From JALTID01 sp027004335 [NCBI: bacterium] (GTDB taxonomy: Bacteria > JALSQH01), in contig JALTID010000199.1 in the NCBI GenBank assembly GCA_027004335.1, forward strand, positions 1-7,384: 7,384 nt of DNA, in the 5' to 3' direction. The first letter of the stretch is position 1. Every line of letters starts with the position of its first letter. The position numbers and the translations under genes are program-made. Of the stretch, positions 6,565 to 7,384 are shown in pieces. The notes under the pieces are model-generated. The model ran no database searches. It was not told where the DNA came from and saw only the letters and a program-made list of their open reading frames with translations.

Positions 6565-7009
6565 CCAGCCATTCCTTCCATTTTTTAAAATAGAGTTCTT
6601 CCTTTCTCATCATCTTTTTTGCTTCGCTGTCAGGAACATTTTCATGCTCATAATCCAGCCCATGAAGTATACCGTGAATAAGAAGCTTCCAGAATCTCTC
6701 CATGAGATCAATTTTAGCCTCTTCTGCTTCCTCAAAAGCCCTGTCTGTATTAATAAAAATCTCTGCTATCACAGGGGATATTTCTCTGTTGAATCCCTTA
6801 ATATAGGAAAAAGCTATCACATTGGTGCTACCTTCCCTCTCAAGATACTCTTTGTTTATTCGGATAATTTCCTCTGTTCCAGCGAAAGTAATAACAAATG
6901 AGCCCTCATTTACCTCCTCCTCTTTTGCTATCATCTTTACGAGGTTAGCTACCTGTTTTCTGGGAATTTTTAATCTCTTCTGAAGATTTACTATCTCTAC
7001 TTTTACCAT
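6551..7009 (-). CDS. ybeY: YbeY, rRNA maturation endoribonuclease (UPF0054)
   Basis: Single-strand-specific, zinc-dependent endoribonuclease needed for 16S rRNA 3'-end maturation and 70S quality control in many bacteria. At 152 aa it has the normal family length. The zinc site is present in LLIHGILHGLDYEHE as His112, His116 and His122 (the H-x3-H-x5-H pattern). The family signature after helix 2 is recognisable but diverged: INKEYLEREGSTNVIAFSY (51-69), where TNVIAF replaces the common TDVLSF, and AEIFI (82-86), where GDI-x-I is usual. Start: an in-frame TTG (7018) and GTG (7015) lie upstream, but only the ATG at 7009 has well-spaced AAGG (9 nt). The start lies 65 nt inside the preceding HD-domain gene and the end overlaps corC by 14 nt, giving a tightly coupled pgpH-ybeY-corC block, the order known from many bacteria, often led by phoH. 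Confidence 0.93.
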   Translation of the reverse strand: MVKVEIVNLQKRLKIPRKQVANLVKMIAKEEEVNEGSFVITFAGTEEIIRINKEYLEREGSTNVIAFSYIKGFNREISPVIAEIFINTDRAFEEAEEAKIDLMERFWKLLIHGILHGLDYEHENVPDSEAKKMMRKEELYFKKWKEWLDGRG

Positions 7010-7199
7010 TTTCACCAACCTTCATGGGCTGATTAAGAACAACACCAGGGTAATCTATCCTGTGGTGAAAAGCACCGGATAGAACCTGCAGGAAACTCTC
7101 CTTAATCTTTTTAATATCGCTGAAAGTTAGATTTGTTTCATCTAACTGGCCGTCTTCAATAATTCCCATCACAATTTTATCAATCAAAAACTCCTCAAA
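6945..7199 (-). CDS. pgpH: 3' end of a PgpH/YqfF-type 7TM-HD (c-di-AMP phosphodiesterase-like) gene, 5' part missing
   Basis: About 85 residues match the C-terminal end of PgpH/YqfF, a membrane protein with an HD hydrolase domain that cleaves c-di-AMP in Firmicutes. The recognisable core is EDGQLDETNLTFSDI, then FLQVLSGAFHHRIDYP, corresponding to the family's EGQ(F/L)DECDLT and FxxxLxGxxHSRIxYP. After the final RIDYP comes a hydrophilic, family-atypical tail of about 33 residues that overlaps ybeY by 65 nt. The usual partner order (HD protein, ybeY, corC) supports the call. The catalytic HD motif and all membrane segments, roughly 600 or more residues, are absent. Rightward of about 7200 the frame reads antisense triosephosphate isomerase and meets a TAA at 7247-7245. 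The gene is therefore truncated at a junction, either genuinely or by misassembly. Confidence 0.75.
   Translation of the reverse strand, partial: FEEFLIDKIVMGIIEDGQLDETNLTFSDIKKIKESFLQVLSGAFHHRIDYPGVVLNQPMKVGENGKSRDSKSSEEIKNSQKTGS
7019..7022 (-). promoter_or_regulatory. Ribosome binding site AAGG deciding the ybeY start
   Basis: AAGG on the minus strand lies 9 nt before the ATG at 7009, but directly abuts the TTG and is only 3 nt from the GTG. Spacing therefore favours the ATG. Confidence 0.45.
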
Positions 7200-7206
7200 G
7201 TTCTGG
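7176..7206. other. Junction between the pgpH 3' fragment and the tpiA fragment
   Basis: Similarity to PgpH (minus strand) and to TPI (plus strand) meet and appear to overlap over roughly these 31 bp. Minus-strand FEEFLIDK and plus-strand FINQKLLK are read from the same bases. Both genes lack everything beyond this point on their own side. The exact breakpoint cannot be placed by eye. Confidence 0.65.
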
Positions 7207-7384
7207 AAGCAGGCCTTAAACCAATCCACTGTATTGGAGAAACATTACAAGAGCGGGAAGAAGGCCAGATGCTGGAAGTCCTTAAACGGCAGGTTAAAGG
7301 TGGACTGAGCAACCTTACAGCTGAACAGATGACAGGGATTGTGATAGCCTATGAGCCGATCTGGGCGATTGGAACCGGTAAGAC
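7176..7384 (+). CDS. tpiA: Triosephosphate isomerase, internal fragment (5' part missing at junction, 3' part beyond edge)
   Basis: Translation from 7176 runs open to the edge (69 codons) and is plainly TPI: FINQKLLKVLEAGLKPIHCIGE, then ETLQEREEG, and finally the catalytic loop region IVIAYEPIWAIGTGK, whose Glu in AYEP is the general base. TPI interconverts DHAP and glyceraldehyde-3-phosphate in glycolysis. Only the middle of the ~250-aa protein is here. The catalytic Lys and His of the N-terminal half are missing: left of 7176 the frame has no TPI similarity and ends at a TAA at 7143-7145. There is no start codon or RBS for a genuine gene. Hand-counted GC for 7201-7384 is 90/184 (about 49%), against 87/240 (about 36%) for 6961-7200, suggesting a different source. 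Confidence 0.85.

Noticed and set aside
6644-6901. 85-codon plus-strand open frame
   Set aside because: Antisense to ybeY, whose zinc motif is read from the opposite strand.
7200-7229. ATG at 7229 as a genuine start of a small 94-aa protein
   Set aside because: Its first ~10 codons are the exact antisense of TPI codons (GLKPIHC region), so the start is created by the junction and not a real gene beginning.
1-7384. CRISPR array, tRNA/rRNA genes, insertion sequence ends, phage genes
   Set aside because: No regularly spaced repeats, no cloverleaf or rRNA-like stretches, no transposase or integrase motifs were recognised on either strand.

Overview
This is bacterial DNA, AT-rich by eye, with tightly packed and often overlapping genes and clear GGAG/AAGGA-type ribosome binding sites. 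The organism cannot be named. A secreted Ig-like/FG-GAP protein with a lipoprotein-like signal sequence suggests a cell with a complex envelope, probably Gram-negative. The Lys/Glu-rich proteins would suit a moderately thermophilic or deep-branching lineage, but that is a weak inference.

Layout. (1) From 2731 leftward on the minus strand runs a compact operon: a class III-like PHA synthase-family alpha/beta hydrolase with Ser in place of the usual Cys nucleophile, a DEDDh (DnaQ-like) 3'-5' exonuclease overlapping its end, and a GlcD-type FAD-linked oxidase 2 nt further on that leaves the left edge. (2) Between 2731 and 2784 is a 52-bp divergent promoter region centred on a 13-bp AT palindrome, which can be read as two face-to-face -10 boxes. 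(3) Rightward from 2784 is a single 982-residue exported protein with five Ig-like units joined by D-x-x-P-P linkers and a C-terminal FG-GAP region with two Ca2+-type loops. (4) Converging on it, with a 23-bp tail-to-tail overlap, is the conserved minus-strand block pgpH (3' end only), ybeY and corC-like, all mutually overlapping. This is a classic RNA-metabolism/c-di-nucleotide neighbourhood.

The right end is the oddest place. The HD-domain gene that should continue upstream of ybeY is cut off at about 7180-7206. The remaining ~180 bp encode, on the opposite strand, an internal piece of triosephosphate isomerase with noticeably higher GC (hand count ~49% against ~36% for the preceding 240 bp). 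Neither gene has its N-terminal part here. This looks like a chimeric contig end or a very recent rearrangement, not normal gene order.

No tRNA, rRNA, CRISPR array, insertion sequence or toxin-antitoxin module is visible, and no gene-free stretch exceeds about 55 bp. I see no convincing new defence or mobile system. The points most worth checking are the junction, the Ser-type PhaC homologue in its operon, and the large exported protein.
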